Shown one piece after another: positions 17,760 to 26,943 of a stretch of 64,000 nucleotides of DNA. Where the stretch lies: assembly GCA_964565895.1 (NCBI GenBank), contig CAZMGT010000005.1, positions 22,011 to 86,010 on the forward strand, given 5' to 3'. The position numbers and the translations under genes are program-made. Origin of the DNA: CAZMGT01 sp964565895. GTDB lineage: Bacteria > Armatimonadota > Zipacnadia > UBA1398 > CAZMGT01. The notes under the pieces are model-generated. The model searched no databases. It was given only the letters and a program-made list of their open reading frames with translations, and was not told where the DNA came from. Within the stretch, counting starts at the first letter, position 1; every line of letters starts with the position of its first letter.

Positions 17760-18947
17760 GTGGGCAGGTACCTCGCGCGAGCAACGGAGATCTTCGACGA
17801 CCTCGTCGCCATCCGCCGCCACCTTCACATGCACCCCGAGCTCAGCGGCCAGGAGAGGCAGACCGCGGCATATATCGCCGCGCGCCTGCGCGAGCTCGGC
17901 CTGCGCGATGTGCGCGAGGGCGTGGGGAGAACGGGGGTTGTCGCGGTAATCGAAGGGCGAAGGCCCGCTCCCGCGGTTCTCCTTCGCGTGGACATGGACG
18001 CCCTGCCCATCGCCGAGCAAAACGACGTCCCCTATCGCTCCACCGTGGACGGCGTAATGCACGCCTGCGGGCACGACGCCCACTGCGCCATGGGCCTGGG
18101 TGCGGCGCGCTTGCTTGTCGAGCGCCGGGCCGACTTAGCCGGCGCCGTTAAGCTCGCCTTTCAACCCGCAGAAGAGGCCCTCGGCGGCGCGCAGTGGATG
18201 ATCCGCGATGGCGTGCTCGCGAACCCCGAGGTTGTCGCTGCGGTTGGTATTCACGTCACGCCGGAGATCGAGGTCGGCCGCGTGCGCCTGCTTTCCGGGG
18301 CGACGATGGCCTCGGCGCACGAGCTGCATATTTGGGTGCGCGGCAAAGCGGCCCATGGCGCATATCCCGACCAGGGGACCGATGCCGTCGTCGCCGCGGC
18401 GCACGTCATCTGCGCGTTGCAAACCGTAGTAAGCAGGCGCATCGGCGGCCTGGAGCCTGCCGTGGTGACCATCGGCACGATCCACGGGGGCAGCCGGCTC
18501 AATGTTATCGCCGACGAGGTGAAGCTCGAGGGCACGGTGCGCTGCTTCGAGCGCGGTGTCGCCGAGAAGCTCCACGGGGCGATCGTTGAGGCGGCGCGGG
18601 GCGCGGCAGCGGCCCTCGGGGCGGAGGTCGAGGTGGAGCTGCGCCAGGGCGCGCCTCCGTTGGTCACCGACCCGCAGGTCGTCGCGCTTGCCGCCGAGGC
18701 CTGCGCCCAGGAGCTCGGCCCGCAGGCGGTGGAGCGCGAGGGCCCGCGGCGCATGGCCTCCGAGGACTTCGCTTGGTTCGGCGAGCACGTGCCCCTGGCG
18801 CACATTCGCTTGGGCTCCACGGCCCCTGGCGAGCAGCCGCGCCAGGCGCACAACCCGCACTTTGACATCGACGAGCGCTGCCTGCCCATCGGCGCGGCGG
18901 TGCTCGCCGCGTGCGCCCAGCGCCTGCTTGCGGCAATGGTCAAGTAG
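17760..18947 (+). CDS. M20-family amidohydrolase (hippurate/IAA-amino acid hydrolase type)
   Basis: This 395-residue cytoplasmic metallo-hydrolase starts at GTG with GGGGAG six bases upstream. The N-terminal catalytic domain has the HMHPELSG opening, RVDMDALPI, HACGHDAHCA (Cys and His ligands) and QPAEEALGGAQ (catalytic Glu pair). The dimerisation domain around residues 185-300 carries the GKAAHGAYPDQG motif, and the last histidine is in AHNPHFDID. Family members hydrolyse N-acyl amino acids such as hippurate, N-acetyl-diaminopimelate or N-acyl-cysteine; the substrate here is not resolved. It is divergent from bioB, with a gap of about 144 bases. Confidence 0.93.
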   Translation: MGRYLARATEIFDDLVAIRRHLHMHPELSGQERQTAAYIAARLRELGLRDVREGVGRTGVVAVIEGRRPAPAVLLRVDMDALPIAEQNDVPYRSTVDGVMHACGHDAHCAMGLGAARLLVERRADLAGAVKLAFQPAEEALGGAQWMIRDGVLANPEVVAAVGIHVTPEIEVGRVRLLSGATMASAHELHIWVRGKAAHGAYPDQGTDAVVAAAHVICALQTVVSRRIGGLEPAVVTIGTIHGGSRLNVIADEVKLEGTVRCFERGVAEKLHGAIVEAARGAAAALGAEVEVELRQGAPPLVTDPQVVALAAEACAQELGPQAVEREGPRRMASEDFAWFGEHVPLAHIRLGSTAPGEQPRQAHNPHFDIDERCLPIGAAVLAACAQRLLAAMVK

Positions 18948-19038
18948 GCCGCGGCGGCTGGCGGCGGGCGCGGCGTGTTCCGGCGCCCCGCGCACAGCGG
19001 GCGATGGGTCGGTGCAGTTTCCCCGCCCCCGGCGCTGT

Positions 19039-19067
19039 TTGACAGTGCCAGATCGCGTGGGTATACT
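19039..19067 (+). promoter_or_regulatory. Strong sigma-70 promoter for the exported TPR protein
   Basis: A perfect TTGACA (19039-19044), a 17-base spacer and TATACT (19062-19067) lie 42 bases before the ATG at 19110. This is among the best matches in the window and suggests high constitutive expression. Confidence 0.85.
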
Positions 19068-19109
19068 GCGCGGCGACGGGGCATTTGCCTTTTGCAGGAG
19101 GAACCGGCG

Positions 19110-20345
19110 ATGAGGGCGAGCAGGGCACTATTTTTACCGCTTGTTGTGCTGATCTTGTTCTGCGGCGCGTCGTCCGCTCTGGGCCAGGTGGGGCAGAGCA
19201 AGGGCGCCGTTTTGCCTCTACTGGACCAGGCGAACGACCCCCAGGCCGAGGGCTGGCTGGGCTACGTCGTCGCCGAATGCGCCAACCGCGCGCTAAACGC
19301 CATGCGCGGGGCCCTGCGCGCGCCGGAGGCCCAGGAGCTCGCCGGCGCTGCCGCGCAAACCAAGCGCGCCCTCTCCCTCGTCGACTCCCAGGAGACCGCT
19401 CGCGCCCTGTGCCTCGCCGCGGGGCTGGATTACGTCCTCTTCGGCTCATACCGCACAAACAACGGCAACGTCATTGTGGACTTCGAAATCTACGACAACG
19501 CGGCGGACAAGATCGTCGTCCGCCAGTCGGCACAGGGGACGGAGTCCGACGTTGCCGCGCTGGGCATTCTCCTTGCCCGCAGGCTTGCGGAAACGGTTGT
19601 TCCCGCGGTCGCCGTTACGCGGACGGTAACCCGCCAGGCCACGCCGAGCACCTCCAGCGCCGAGGCTCTGCGCAAGCTCGGGGCAGCGCTATATCACGCC
19701 GACCGCGCCCGCGCCGCGCGGGGCGCCGGCGACAACGCCGTCTATTACGAGGAGCTGCGCACGGCGACGAACCGCGTAGTGGCCGCGATCGACGCCGACC
19801 CCAACTTCTCCTGGGCCTACGAGCACCTGGGTATGATGTCCACGGAGATCCTCGCCCTCGACCCGAACAACGCGGCGGCGCTGAACAACCTCGGCCTGGC
19901 CCACCTGCACAGCGGCGACTATGGCGCGGCGATCTCCAGCCTGCGCCAGGCGGTGCAAAAGGATCCCGCAAACGCCGAATACCGCGTTAACCTGGCCAAC
20001 GCTTTGGTCGACGCCGCGTATCTGTTCCAAGACCAGCGCGAGGCGAACCTGCAGGAGGCCGTGCGCCTGCTTGAGGAGGCCCTGGCCACAGACCCCCAGC
20101 ACATTGCCGCGCAGAACAACCTCGGCGCTGTGCTCTATGAAATGGGCAAGTATCAGGAGGCGGCGGCGGCATATGAAAAAGCCGCGGCGCTTGCCCCGCA
20201 GAACCCCTATCCCCGGCTCGGCCTCGGGCTGTGCTACCTTAAGCTGCAGCAGCCAGAACGCGCGCGCATCGAGCTAAACAAGGCCATCGAGCTCGACCCC
20301 GAGGGCGTGGGCGTTCTCGCTCGAGCAAAGCTCCCCCGCGGCTAG
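19110..20345 (+). CDS. Exported tetratricopeptide-repeat protein
   Basis: This protein of 411 residues starts at the ATG with AGGAGG eight bases upstream. A signal peptide covers about residues 1-25 (Leu/Val-rich core, cleavage after SALG). Residues about 30-165 form an alpha/beta domain with GLDYVLFGSYRTNNG and a following VDFEIYDNAADKIV strand. This resembles the N-terminal domain of FlgO/TolB-like or CsgG-fold periplasmic proteins, seen here only by pattern. At least five TPR units follow (NNAAALNNLGLAHLHSGDY, NAEYRVNLANALVDA and others). It is probably a periplasmic or outer-membrane-attached scaffold. It stands alone behind a strong promoter, upstream of PBP2. Confidence 0.85.
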   Translation: MRASRALFLPLVVLILFCGASSALGQVGQSKGAVLPLLDQANDPQAEGWLGYVVAECANRALNAMRGALRAPEAQELAGAAAQTKRALSLVDSQETARALCLAAGLDYVLFGSYRTNNGNVIVDFEIYDNAADKIVVRQSAQGTESDVAALGILLARRLAETVVPAVAVTRTVTRQATPSTSSAEALRKLGAALYHADRARAARGAGDNAVYYEELRTATNRVVAAIDADPNFSWAYEHLGMMSTEILALDPNNAAALNNLGLAHLHSGDYGAAISSLRQAVQKDPANAEYRVNLANALVDAAYLFQDQREANLQEAVRLLEEALATDPQHIAAQNNLGAVLYEMGKYQEAAAAYEKAAALAPQNPYPRLGLGLCYLKLQQPERARIELNKAIELDPEGVGVLARAKLPRG

Positions 20346-20435
20346 CTCCGCATTGGGCGATGAAAAATTCCCTCCCCTGCGCCGTTGCAATTGTTTGGCA
20401 TTGGCCCGCTTGGGCGTGCGAAAGTGGGATATTCC

Positions 20436-22436
20436 ATGACCAGTGAGCTCTATTATCGCCGGGCTACCGTCCTCCGCGCGGCCGTGCTGTTTTTGTTTTC
20501 GCTGCTCGTTTTTCGCCTGTGGTGGATGCAGATTTTAAACGGCGAGAGATATAGCTTTCAAAGCCAACAAACCCTTACCCGAAACAACAAAATCCCTGCC
20601 CGCCGCGGGGTGATCTACGACCGCGCCGGCCGCGTCCTTGCCGGAAACGAGCCCACCTGGTCCGTGGTCGTCATCCCCGACGACATCCCACGCGACGAAC
20701 AGGGAAAGCCGCGCTTTGAATACGTCGCCGAGCAGCTCGAGCGCATCTTTCATGGCGCGCGGAAAAAAGAAGACATCCTCAAGGTCATCGAAGAATACGA
20801 CCGCGCGCACTACGGCTACAAGCAAGTGCCCATTATCGACGGCGTGTCGCACGAGACGATCGCCCGCATTAAGGAGCTGGGCTATGAGCTGCGCGGGGTG
20901 CAGATCGTCTCGCGCTATCGCCGCGTATATCCGCCCAACGGCCCGATCGCCTTTCACGTCCTGGGCTACGTTCAGGGGATCTTAAAGACGGACAACACCG
21001 AGGAGCTGCTTAAGAAGTACGACATGGACGACCTGCTCGGCAAGGCCGGGCTTGAGGCGTGGTATGAGGACTATCTGCGCGGGGGAAAGGGCACGGAGGT
21101 CGTCGCCTTTCAGGAGGGCGGCCGGCGGGTTATTCGGCGCACCGAGCCGATTGCGGGCTATGACCTGTACACTTCGATCGACCGCGACATTCAGTTGGTT
21201 GCCGAGCGCGCGCTGGCGCAAGGGGTAGAGGGCTCCGGGGGGAGCTGGGGCGCGGCGGTCGTCATGGACTGCAACACGGGGCAGATTATTGCCATGGCCA
21301 GCTATCCCCAGCTCCGGCCGGAGTGGTTCTCGCGCCCGCGCTCGAAGAAGGAGACGGAGGCCTATCTCGCCGCGATTCGCGACGCCCAGCGCCGCGGTCC
21401 GTGGGAGAACCACTGCATTCACAGCCTCTGCATGCCCGCCTCGGCATTTAAGATGGTCACCCAAATCTGCGCGCTCGAGGAGGGGGCGGTAGACTACGAC
21501 TTTAAAGCGCTGTGCACGGGGAGCGTGACCCTCGGCCCGCAGAAGTTCCGCTGCTGGGCGCGCCAGGGCCACGGGGTAATGGACTTCCCCCATGCCCTGG
21601 CCTACTCGTGCAACGTGTTCCACTATGCCCTCGCCGACCGGCTTAACGCGCTTGAGCGCAAGCGGCTGGAGAAGGTGCAGCGCCTGCGCGCCGGCCTGCC
21701 CACCGACCCACGCGCCGCGCAGTGGGCCGAGGAGCTGGGCGACCGCCGGCGGTTCGACCTCCTCTCCAAATGGGCGCGCCTGCTCGGCTTCGGCCAGAAA
21801 ACGGGCATTGACCTGGGGGGAGAGATCGCCGGCACCGTCCCCGATGACGAGTGGAAGCTGAAAAAGTCGTTCGAGAAAAAGCACTGGGTCGACGGCGACA
21901 CCTATAACATGGCCATCGGCCAGGGCTTCCTTCAGGTAACGCCCTTGCAAATCGCCGTATATACCGCGGCGATCGCCAACGGCGGGGTAATTGTCGTTCC
22001 CCGCATTGTGCGCTGCATTAAGGAAAACGGGCGCGAGGTCCCGTTTGGCACGGCGCCCCCCTGGGTCGAGCAAGCGGAGGGGAGCGAAGCGGCCCCCACC
22101 CCCGAGCCCACGCCCACGCCCCAGCCGCGCACCGTGCACATCTCGCCGGAGACGCTGCGCATCGTGCGCCAGGGGATGCGGCTTGTGGTTACCGAGGGCA
22201 CGGGGGCCGATGCGTTCCGCGGGTTTACGCGTGTCGCCGTCGCCGGCAAAACGGGCTCCAGCGAGGTTAACCCCGACGCTTGGTTTACCTGCTACGCGCC
22301 CTATCAGTCGCCGAAGGTCGTCGTCGTCGTGTTCATTCGCGAGGGGGGCCACGGCGGGGTAAGCGCCGCGCCCGTGTGCCGCAAGATCCTCGAGGCGCTG
22401 TTTGACGAGCAGGGCAACTTTACTGTTCCAGATTAA
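20436..22436 (+). CDS. mrdA: Penicillin-binding protein 2 (elongation transpeptidase)
   Basis: This 666-residue class B PBP cross-links peptidoglycan during rod elongation, probably with RodA and MreB. A single N-terminal membrane helix (about residues 12-32) is followed by the dimerisation domain (ARRGVIYDRAGRVLAGN) and a transpeptidase domain. SxxK is Ser336-Lys339 within PASAFK, SxN is in AYSCNVF, and KTG is in VAGKTGSSE. A Pro/Thr-rich linker near residues 560-575 (EPTPTPQP) interrupts the transpeptidase domain, which is unusual. The upstream TTG at 20385 is rejected; the ATG at 20436 gives the normal N-terminus. The 3' end overlaps the convergent peptidase gene by 17 bases. Confidence 0.93.
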   Translation: MTSELYYRRATVLRAAVLFLFSLLVFRLWWMQILNGERYSFQSQQTLTRNNKIPARRGVIYDRAGRVLAGNEPTWSVVVIPDDIPRDEQGKPRFEYVAEQLERIFHGARKKEDILKVIEEYDRAHYGYKQVPIIDGVSHETIARIKELGYELRGVQIVSRYRRVYPPNGPIAFHVLGYVQGILKTDNTEELLKKYDMDDLLGKAGLEAWYEDYLRGGKGTEVVAFQEGGRRVIRRTEPIAGYDLYTSIDRDIQLVAERALAQGVEGSGGSWGAAVVMDCNTGQIIAMASYPQLRPEWFSRPRSKKETEAYLAAIRDAQRRGPWENHCIHSLCMPASAFKMVTQICALEEGAVDYDFKALCTGSVTLGPQKFRCWARQGHGVMDFPHALAYSCNVFHYALADRLNALERKRLEKVQRLRAGLPTDPRAAQWAEELGDRRRFDLLSKWARLLGFGQKTGIDLGGEIAGTVPDDEWKLKKSFEKKHWVDGDTYNMAIGQGFLQVTPLQIAVYTAAIANGGVIVVPRIVRCIKENGREVPFGTAPPWVEQAEGSEAAPTPEPTPTPQPRTVHISPETLRIVRQGMRLVVTEGTGADAFRGFTRVAVAGKTGSSEVNPDAWFTCYAPYQSPKVVVVVFIREGGHGGVSAAPVCRKILEALFDEQGNFTVPD

Positions 22437-23406
22437 CGTCCTCGCCTAGCGCCTGGCGAAAACGCTCCTCTTCGTCCTCCGCGCCGCTCCAGTCCAGCCC
22501 CTGCCACTCTTGCTCCTCGCCCAGCCAGGGCTCTTCCATCTCCCTGAGCTTCTTTTTGTGCCGATAGCGAACGAGGAAAAACAGGGCAACCACCAGCGCC
22601 CCCATCGCCGCCCAAAGCAAGTTCTGCAGGTTGTGATACAGCACTTGCCAGCGAAAGCGCAGCTTAAGCGAGGCCAGCCATTCGCGCTCTAGCTCGCGCA
22701 CGTCGCGCCCCAAGGCGCTCTCCAGCGCTTGGCGCGCGTCCTTCTTCCGCCGCATCTCCTCCAAAAACCGCGCAAACGCTTCCTCGCCATATGTCTCGAA
22801 CAAAAACTGCACAAACGTGTACGACTGCACATAGGCCAGGCTAATCTCTTCCTCGTGCCCGGGAAAGCTCGTAGTCATCTCGTCGAAGTCCAGCAGCCGG
22901 TTGCGCAACACGGCGTCGCGCAGCACGAGCTTCTCCTCAAACCGCCAGTCGTTGGCGAGGTACTTGGCGATCCCCTCGTGCATCCACAGGGGAAGGTAGT
23001 GCGCGGCCTCGCCTAGGGCGTCGTAAAGATAAATATGGGCCAGCTCGTGGTCTACGGTGTGCGGCAGGTCGGCGAGCGACACGCGCGTGCGCAAAACGAT
23101 CTTTCGCTCGCGGGGAAACGCCCGCGCGGCGACCCAGCGCTCCGGCTCAAACCCCGTAAACTGGCGAAACTCCACGCGGTTTTCGCTGAAGATTAGCGTA
23201 ACCGGCGGGGCGTCCTTTAGCCCAAGCTGGCGCAGGATGCGCGGGCGCGACTGCCGCACATGCTCCTGAACGCGCTCCACAACGAGCCAGCGCTTGCGCG
23301 GAAAGTCGTAGATCAGCCCCTCGCCTTCCTCGCGCACGCGCACCCCAGCAAGCGCGGCGCTTTCGCAGAGCAGCAGAGCAAGCAACAGCAGAGGAACACG
23401 AGGCAT
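22420..23406 (-). CDS. Membrane-anchored peptidase MA-like (gluzincin) protein
   Basis: This protein of 328 residues has a signal peptide (residues 1-20), a periplasmic metallopeptidase domain and a C-terminal membrane helix at about residues 258-278, followed by an acidic cytoplasmic tail. The zinc motif is HELAH (His120, Glu121, His124). A downstream LWMHEGIAKYL supplies the third ligand glutamate, the pattern of the gluzincin Peptidase_MA_2 family. Substrate unknown; envelope protein processing is likely. Its ATG overlaps the preceding stop (TAATG), so the two are coupled. The frame is open further upstream to 23547, but that part overlaps the neighbouring gene. Confidence 0.82.
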   Translation of the reverse strand: MPRVPLLLLALLLCESAALAGVRVREEGEGLIYDFPRKRWLVVERVQEHVRQSRPRILRQLGLKDAPPVTLIFSENRVEFRQFTGFEPERWVAARAFPRERKIVLRTRVSLADLPHTVDHELAHIYLYDALGEAAHYLPLWMHEGIAKYLANDWRFEEKLVLRDAVLRNRLLDFDEMTTSFPGHEEEISLAYVQSYTFVQFLFETYGEEAFARFLEEMRRKKDARQALESALGRDVRELEREWLASLKLRFRWQVLYHNLQNLLWAAMGALVVALFFLVRYRHKKKLREMEEPWLGEEQEWQGLDWSGAEDEEERFRQALGEDVNLEQ

Positions 23407-23840
23407 TAGCCGCCGTCCTCGTCGCCCGCGCCGGGCGCGGCCTGGCCGGCGTTGTTCTCCGGCACCTGCGGCTTGGCGCTCAGCCAGCCCTCGATAATCG
23501 CTCGCGCGCGCTCCTCGTCGCGGCGAAAGACGTAGATCCTCCCCCACGCTCCGCCGTGCAGTCCATGCGCCGCGGCCACGGTGGAGCGGGCGAGGAGGTT
23601 ATAGCCCATATACGGGTTGTAATAGGGGACGGCGATGGCCTTTATCCCGTGGTCTTGGAGAACCTCGACAAGCGCGCCGGCGACGACCTCGTCCGGCGGC
23701 TCGTAAACAACGACGGACTTCGCCGGCCGCGGCCAGGGAAAGCCCTCCGCGCGATCGCGCGCCTCCAGCGGCCCCCCGCACAGCGGGCAGCGCTCCACCC
23801 GATCGTCAAACGGCACATCGCACGCCGGGCAGTAGCGCAT
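23406..23840 (-). CDS. Zinc-ribbon protein with DUF2007-like domain
   Basis: This small cytoplasmic protein has 144 residues. An N-terminal zinc ribbon is formed by CPAC and CPLC pairs within residues 4-24. The rest (about 40-120) has a ferredoxin-like beta-alpha-beta pattern with VVVYEPPDEVVAGALVEVL, resembling DUF2007 putative signal-transducing proteins. Function is unknown. The ATG at 23840 has a GAGGGGAT site upstream; it lies 11 bases after the LptF/G gene and overlaps the peptidase gene. Confidence 0.75.
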   Translation of the reverse strand: MRYCPACDVPFDDRVERCPLCGGPLEARDRAEGFPWPRPAKSVVVYEPPDEVVAGALVEVLQDHGIKAIAVPYYNPYMGYNLLARSTVAAAHGLHGGAWGRIYVFRRDEERARAIIEGWLSAKPQVPENNAGQAAPGAGDEDGG

Positions 23841-23851
23841 GGCGCATCCCC

Positions 23852-24928
23852 TCACTCGCTCCGCCACCACATCACTCCGCCGACAACGATAAACACAATG
23901 TTTTGCACCCACGCCCCAAGCACGGGGTTAATCTCCCCGCGCTGGCCGAGGATCCTCCCCCAGGCCATGAAGCAGTAGTAGACGAAGATCATGGCCACGG
24001 CGATAAGGATCCCCATAAAGCTCCCCCCGCGGCCAAAGCGCAGGGTAAGCGGCGCGGCAACGAGGGTAAACACCAGGCACGCCGCGGGAATGGCGAACTT
24101 CGTGTGTAGCTCGAGCACCTGCACGTGCGCGGGCAGCTTGAGCGAGCGAAACGTCTTTATCTGCTCCCGCAGCTCGGCGATGGTCATCTCCTCCGGCCCT
24201 TTAATCGGGGTCCAAATGTTCCGCCCGCTCTGGCGAAAATCGATCTTAACCTCCTTCGCCTTCCCGCTGAACTTCACGAACCCGTTCTTGTCGAAGACAA
24301 ACACCGTAGCATTGTCGAGATACCACACGTCCCCGCGCAGCGTGGCCGTCTTCGCCGTGGTAATCTCGGGGAAGCCGTCGGCGCGCACCTTAAACAGCAT
24401 TACGTCGTACATTCGGTTGTGCTCCGTGTCTACCTGGCGGATGTAGAGCTTGGTGCTTTCGTCCAGGCTGGTGAACACCTGCTGCTTGGGGAGGATCGAG
24501 GCATAGGCGCGATACATCGCCCCGAGCGCGGACTGCGCCTGAAGGTTCGCCCAGGGGACGACCTTTTCGTAAATAACAAAGCTCAACAGCGACATGGCCA
24601 CGCTGCACACGATAAACGGGAGCATAATGCGCTGCGCGCTTAGCCCGCCCATTTTCAGCGCGCTAATCTCCCCGTCGCGCACGAGCCGGTTGAGCGCCAG
24701 CGAGGTGGCAAACAGAAGCGACATGGGAATGGACAAAACCACGGCATAGGGGACTTTAAACGCGAGGAACTTTACCACCTCGTTGGAGGGCAAGGGCTGG
24801 CCGGGATAGGCGCGCAGCAAAATAAACAAAAAATTGCCTACGATCATAATGACGAACGCCGTCATCCACGCGCAAAACGGAGCAAACAGCTCGCCCACGA
24901 GATATCGGTCGCTGATGCGCAGCGTCAT
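23852..24928 (-). CDS. LptF/LptG family permease (YjgP/YjgQ)
   Basis: This 358-residue inner-membrane protein of the lipopolysaccharide export ABC transporter has three N-terminal helices (about 15-35, 60-80, 97-120), a periplasmic beta-jellyroll (about 130-265) and three C-terminal helices. The N-terminal ISDRYLVGELFAPF and the loop NRLVRDGEISALKMGG are family signatures. LptF and LptG normally pair with LptB; only one homologue is encoded here, so the partners must lie elsewhere. The ATG at 24928 is preceded by a long AGGAGGGGAGG tract. It is good evidence for an outer membrane with LPS-like lipid. Confidence 0.93.
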   Translation of the reverse strand: MTLRISDRYLVGELFAPFCAWMTAFVIMIVGNFLFILLRAYPGQPLPSNEVVKFLAFKVPYAVVLSIPMSLLFATSLALNRLVRDGEISALKMGGLSAQRIMLPFIVCSVAMSLLSFVIYEKVVPWANLQAQSALGAMYRAYASILPKQQVFTSLDESTKLYIRQVDTEHNRMYDVMLFKVRADGFPEITTAKTATLRGDVWYLDNATVFVFDKNGFVKFSGKAKEVKIDFRQSGRNIWTPIKGPEEMTIAELREQIKTFRSLKLPAHVQVLELHTKFAIPAACLVFTLVAAPLTLRFGRGGSFMGILIAVAMIFVYYCFMAWGRILGQRGEINPVLGAWVQNIVFIVVGGVMWWRSE

Positions 24929-24999
24929 CGCCCCTCCCCTCCTACTGTTTACGCTCCCCGCGGGCTGTTCCTTGCTCCGCTGCGCTGGGTCTGCGCCCG

Positions 25000-25506
25000 C
25001 TACATGCGCGCGGCAAACAGCGGGCGCAGCTCGCGATACGTCTCGTGGAGGTGCTGCACGATAACTTTCGTCTCGCTGCACACCGCGATGTAGTTCGTGT
25101 CGCCGTTCCACCGCGGCACAAGGTGCATGTGCACGTGCTCCTCGATCCCCGCCCCCGCGGCGCGCCCCAGGTTCATCCCAATGTTAAACCCGTCGGGCTG
25201 CATGTGCTCGCGCAAAATCTCCACGGAGAGCACGGTCAGCTCCATCAGCTCCTCGCGCACGGCGCGGTCGAGGTCGGCCAGGTCGGCCACGTGGACGTAG
25301 GGAGCGATAAGCAGGTGGCCGTTGTTGTAGGGGTAGCGGTTCATGATCACGTAGCACACGCTGCCGCGGGCGAGGATTAGGTTCGCCTCGTCGTCGTTGC
25401 TCGCCGGCGCGTCGCAGAAGATGCACGTGCCCGGCTTGGGACTGCGGATATACTCGATGCGCCACGGTGCCCACAGGCGCCGGGGCCTGCTCTGCTCGTC
25501 GCCCAT
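25000..25506 (-). CDS. HIT-family nucleotide hydrolase/phosphorylase
   Basis: This 168-residue cytoplasmic protein has the histidine-triad motif HVHMHLVPRW near residues 128-137. It also has the N-terminal WAPWRIEYI signature and CIFC metal-binding pair typical of the Ap4A phosphorylase-like branch, and NRYPYNNGHLLIAP. It probably cleaves dinucleoside polyphosphates or nucleotide-phosphoramidates. It lies 71 bases upstream of the LptF/G gene and 95 bases downstream of the aminotransferase, on the same strand. Confidence 0.93.
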   Translation of the reverse strand: MGDEQSRPRRLWAPWRIEYIRSPKPGTCIFCDAPASNDDEANLILARGSVCYVIMNRYPYNNGHLLIAPYVHVADLADLDRAVREELMELTVLSVEILREHMQPDGFNIGMNLGRAAGAGIEEHVHMHLVPRWNGDTNYIAVCSETKVIVQHLHETYRELRPLFAARM

Positions 25507-25601
25507 AGGCGCTCAGCCCTCCCTGCCCCGCTGGCTGAACCTCTGTTCACGAAATCCTCCGCCCTCTCCTCCGCCAGCCAGCGCACCCTTCCCCGCTTTG
25601 C

Positions 25602-26786
25602 CTAGCCCAGCGCCTGCTCGATGCGCTCCAGCCCCTTCTCGATCGCCTCCATCGAGGTCGCGAAGCACAGGCGAATGTTCCGCTCCGCGCCAAACGGCCC
25701 CCCGGGAACCACGGCGACCTTCACGCTCTCCAGCAAATACTCGGCAATAGCCATCCCGTCGCGCAGCTCCTTGCCCCCGCGCGTCTGGCCGATCACTCCG
25801 TCCAGCCGGGGGAAGGCGTAGAACGTCCCCGCGGGGCGGCAGAACGTGGCGAACTCCCAGCGCGAGATGCGCTCGGACATATAGTTGCGCCGCTTCTCAA
25901 ACTCCGCGCGCATCTGCTCCACCGCCTCCTGGCTGCTCGTCAGCGCGTGGAGCACCGCGGCATGGGTAAACGCCGCCGGCGGCGAGCTGGCGTGGCTCTG
26001 AATCGAGCTCATCGCCTTGATCACGTCCGCCGGCCCCAGCGCCCAGCCAAATCGCCACCCCGTCATGGCGTAGGTCTTCGACGCCCCGTTGACCAAAATC
26101 CCCGTTTCCGCGGCCTTCGCGCTCAACTGCAGCGGGCTGACGTGCTCCCGCCCGTCGAACAGCAGCTTGTCGTAGATCTCGTCGGAGATAATGCGCACGT
26201 CGTGCTCGTCGCACACGTCGACGATCGCCTGCAGCGTCTCGCGGTCGTAAACGGCCCCCGTGGGGTTGCACGGGCTGTTGATCACCAGGGCCACGGTGCG
26301 CTCGCTAATCGCCGCGGCAACCTTCTCCGGGTCGGGTTGAAAGTTGTCCTCTTCCATAGTCTTGACGAACACCGGCGTGCCCCCGGCGAGGCGAATGGAC
26401 TCCGGGTAGCTCAGCCAGTAGGGCGAGATCACGATTACCTCGTCCCCCGGGTCAACGATCGCCTGAAACGCGTAGTACAGCGAGTGCTTGGCCCCGCAGG
26501 AGAAGACCACCTGGTCCGTGGTATACTCCAGCCCCAGCTCGTCGCGCACGCGCGCGACAACCGCCTCGCGCAGCGAAGCGAGGGTGTTCGGGGTATACTT
26601 CGTGTCCCCCGCGCGAATGGCTTCGATCGCCGCTTGTTTGATGTGCTCCGGCGTGTCGAAGTCCGGCTCGCCCGCGGTGAACCCAACGACGTCCTCGCCT
26701 GCGGCCTTCATTGCCTTGGCCTTTGCCGCCAGAGCAATGGTCGCCGAGGGGGTAACCCCCTGCGCACGGTTGGATAGCTTGAGCAT
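25602..26786 (-). CDS. Class I/II pyridoxal-phosphate aminotransferase (aspartate aminotransferase type)
   Basis: This 394-residue PLP enzyme of the AspC/PatA subgroup carries FTAGEPDFDTP, the SPYWLSYPE strand, NSPCNPTG, the PLP lysine in NGASKTYAMTGWR and the carboxylate-binding arginine near RLCFATS. It transfers amino groups between aspartate (or a related amino acid, possibly prephenate) and 2-oxo acids. The ATG at 26786 has an AGAGGGAG site upstream; a longer frame to 26816 lacks one. It heads the minus-strand run ending in the membrane peptidase. Confidence 0.94.
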   Translation of the reverse strand: MLKLSNRAQGVTPSATIALAAKAKAMKAAGEDVVGFTAGEPDFDTPEHIKQAAIEAIRAGDTKYTPNTLASLREAVVARVRDELGLEYTTDQVVFSCGAKHSLYYAFQAIVDPGDEVIVISPYWLSYPESIRLAGGTPVFVKTMEEDNFQPDPEKVAAAISERTVALVINSPCNPTGAVYDRETLQAIVDVCDEHDVRIISDEIYDKLLFDGREHVSPLQLSAKAAETGILVNGASKTYAMTGWRFGWALGPADVIKAMSSIQSHASSPPAAFTHAAVLHALTSSQEAVEQMRAEFEKRRNYMSERISRWEFATFCRPAGTFYAFPRLDGVIGQTRGGKELRDGMAIAEYLLESVKVAVVPGGPFGAERNIRLCFATSMEAIEKGLERIEQALG

Positions 26787-26943
26787 CTTTCGTCTCCCTC
26801 TCCTGACAACGGTCATCCTCGATTGCTGTTAAGCGCCGCCGAATTGTCTCTCAAATCGCCCCGCGCGTCCAGAGGTTAGCCGAGGTTTGCCCCTCGCCCG
26901 CGCGGAATATCCCTGCGGCATGTTGCCAGGGGAGGGAGCGCGC

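Noticed and set aside
20982..22352. Minus-strand frame of 456 codons opposite PBP2
   Set aside because: PBP2 with all three catalytic motifs occupies this DNA; the antisense frame has no start signal.
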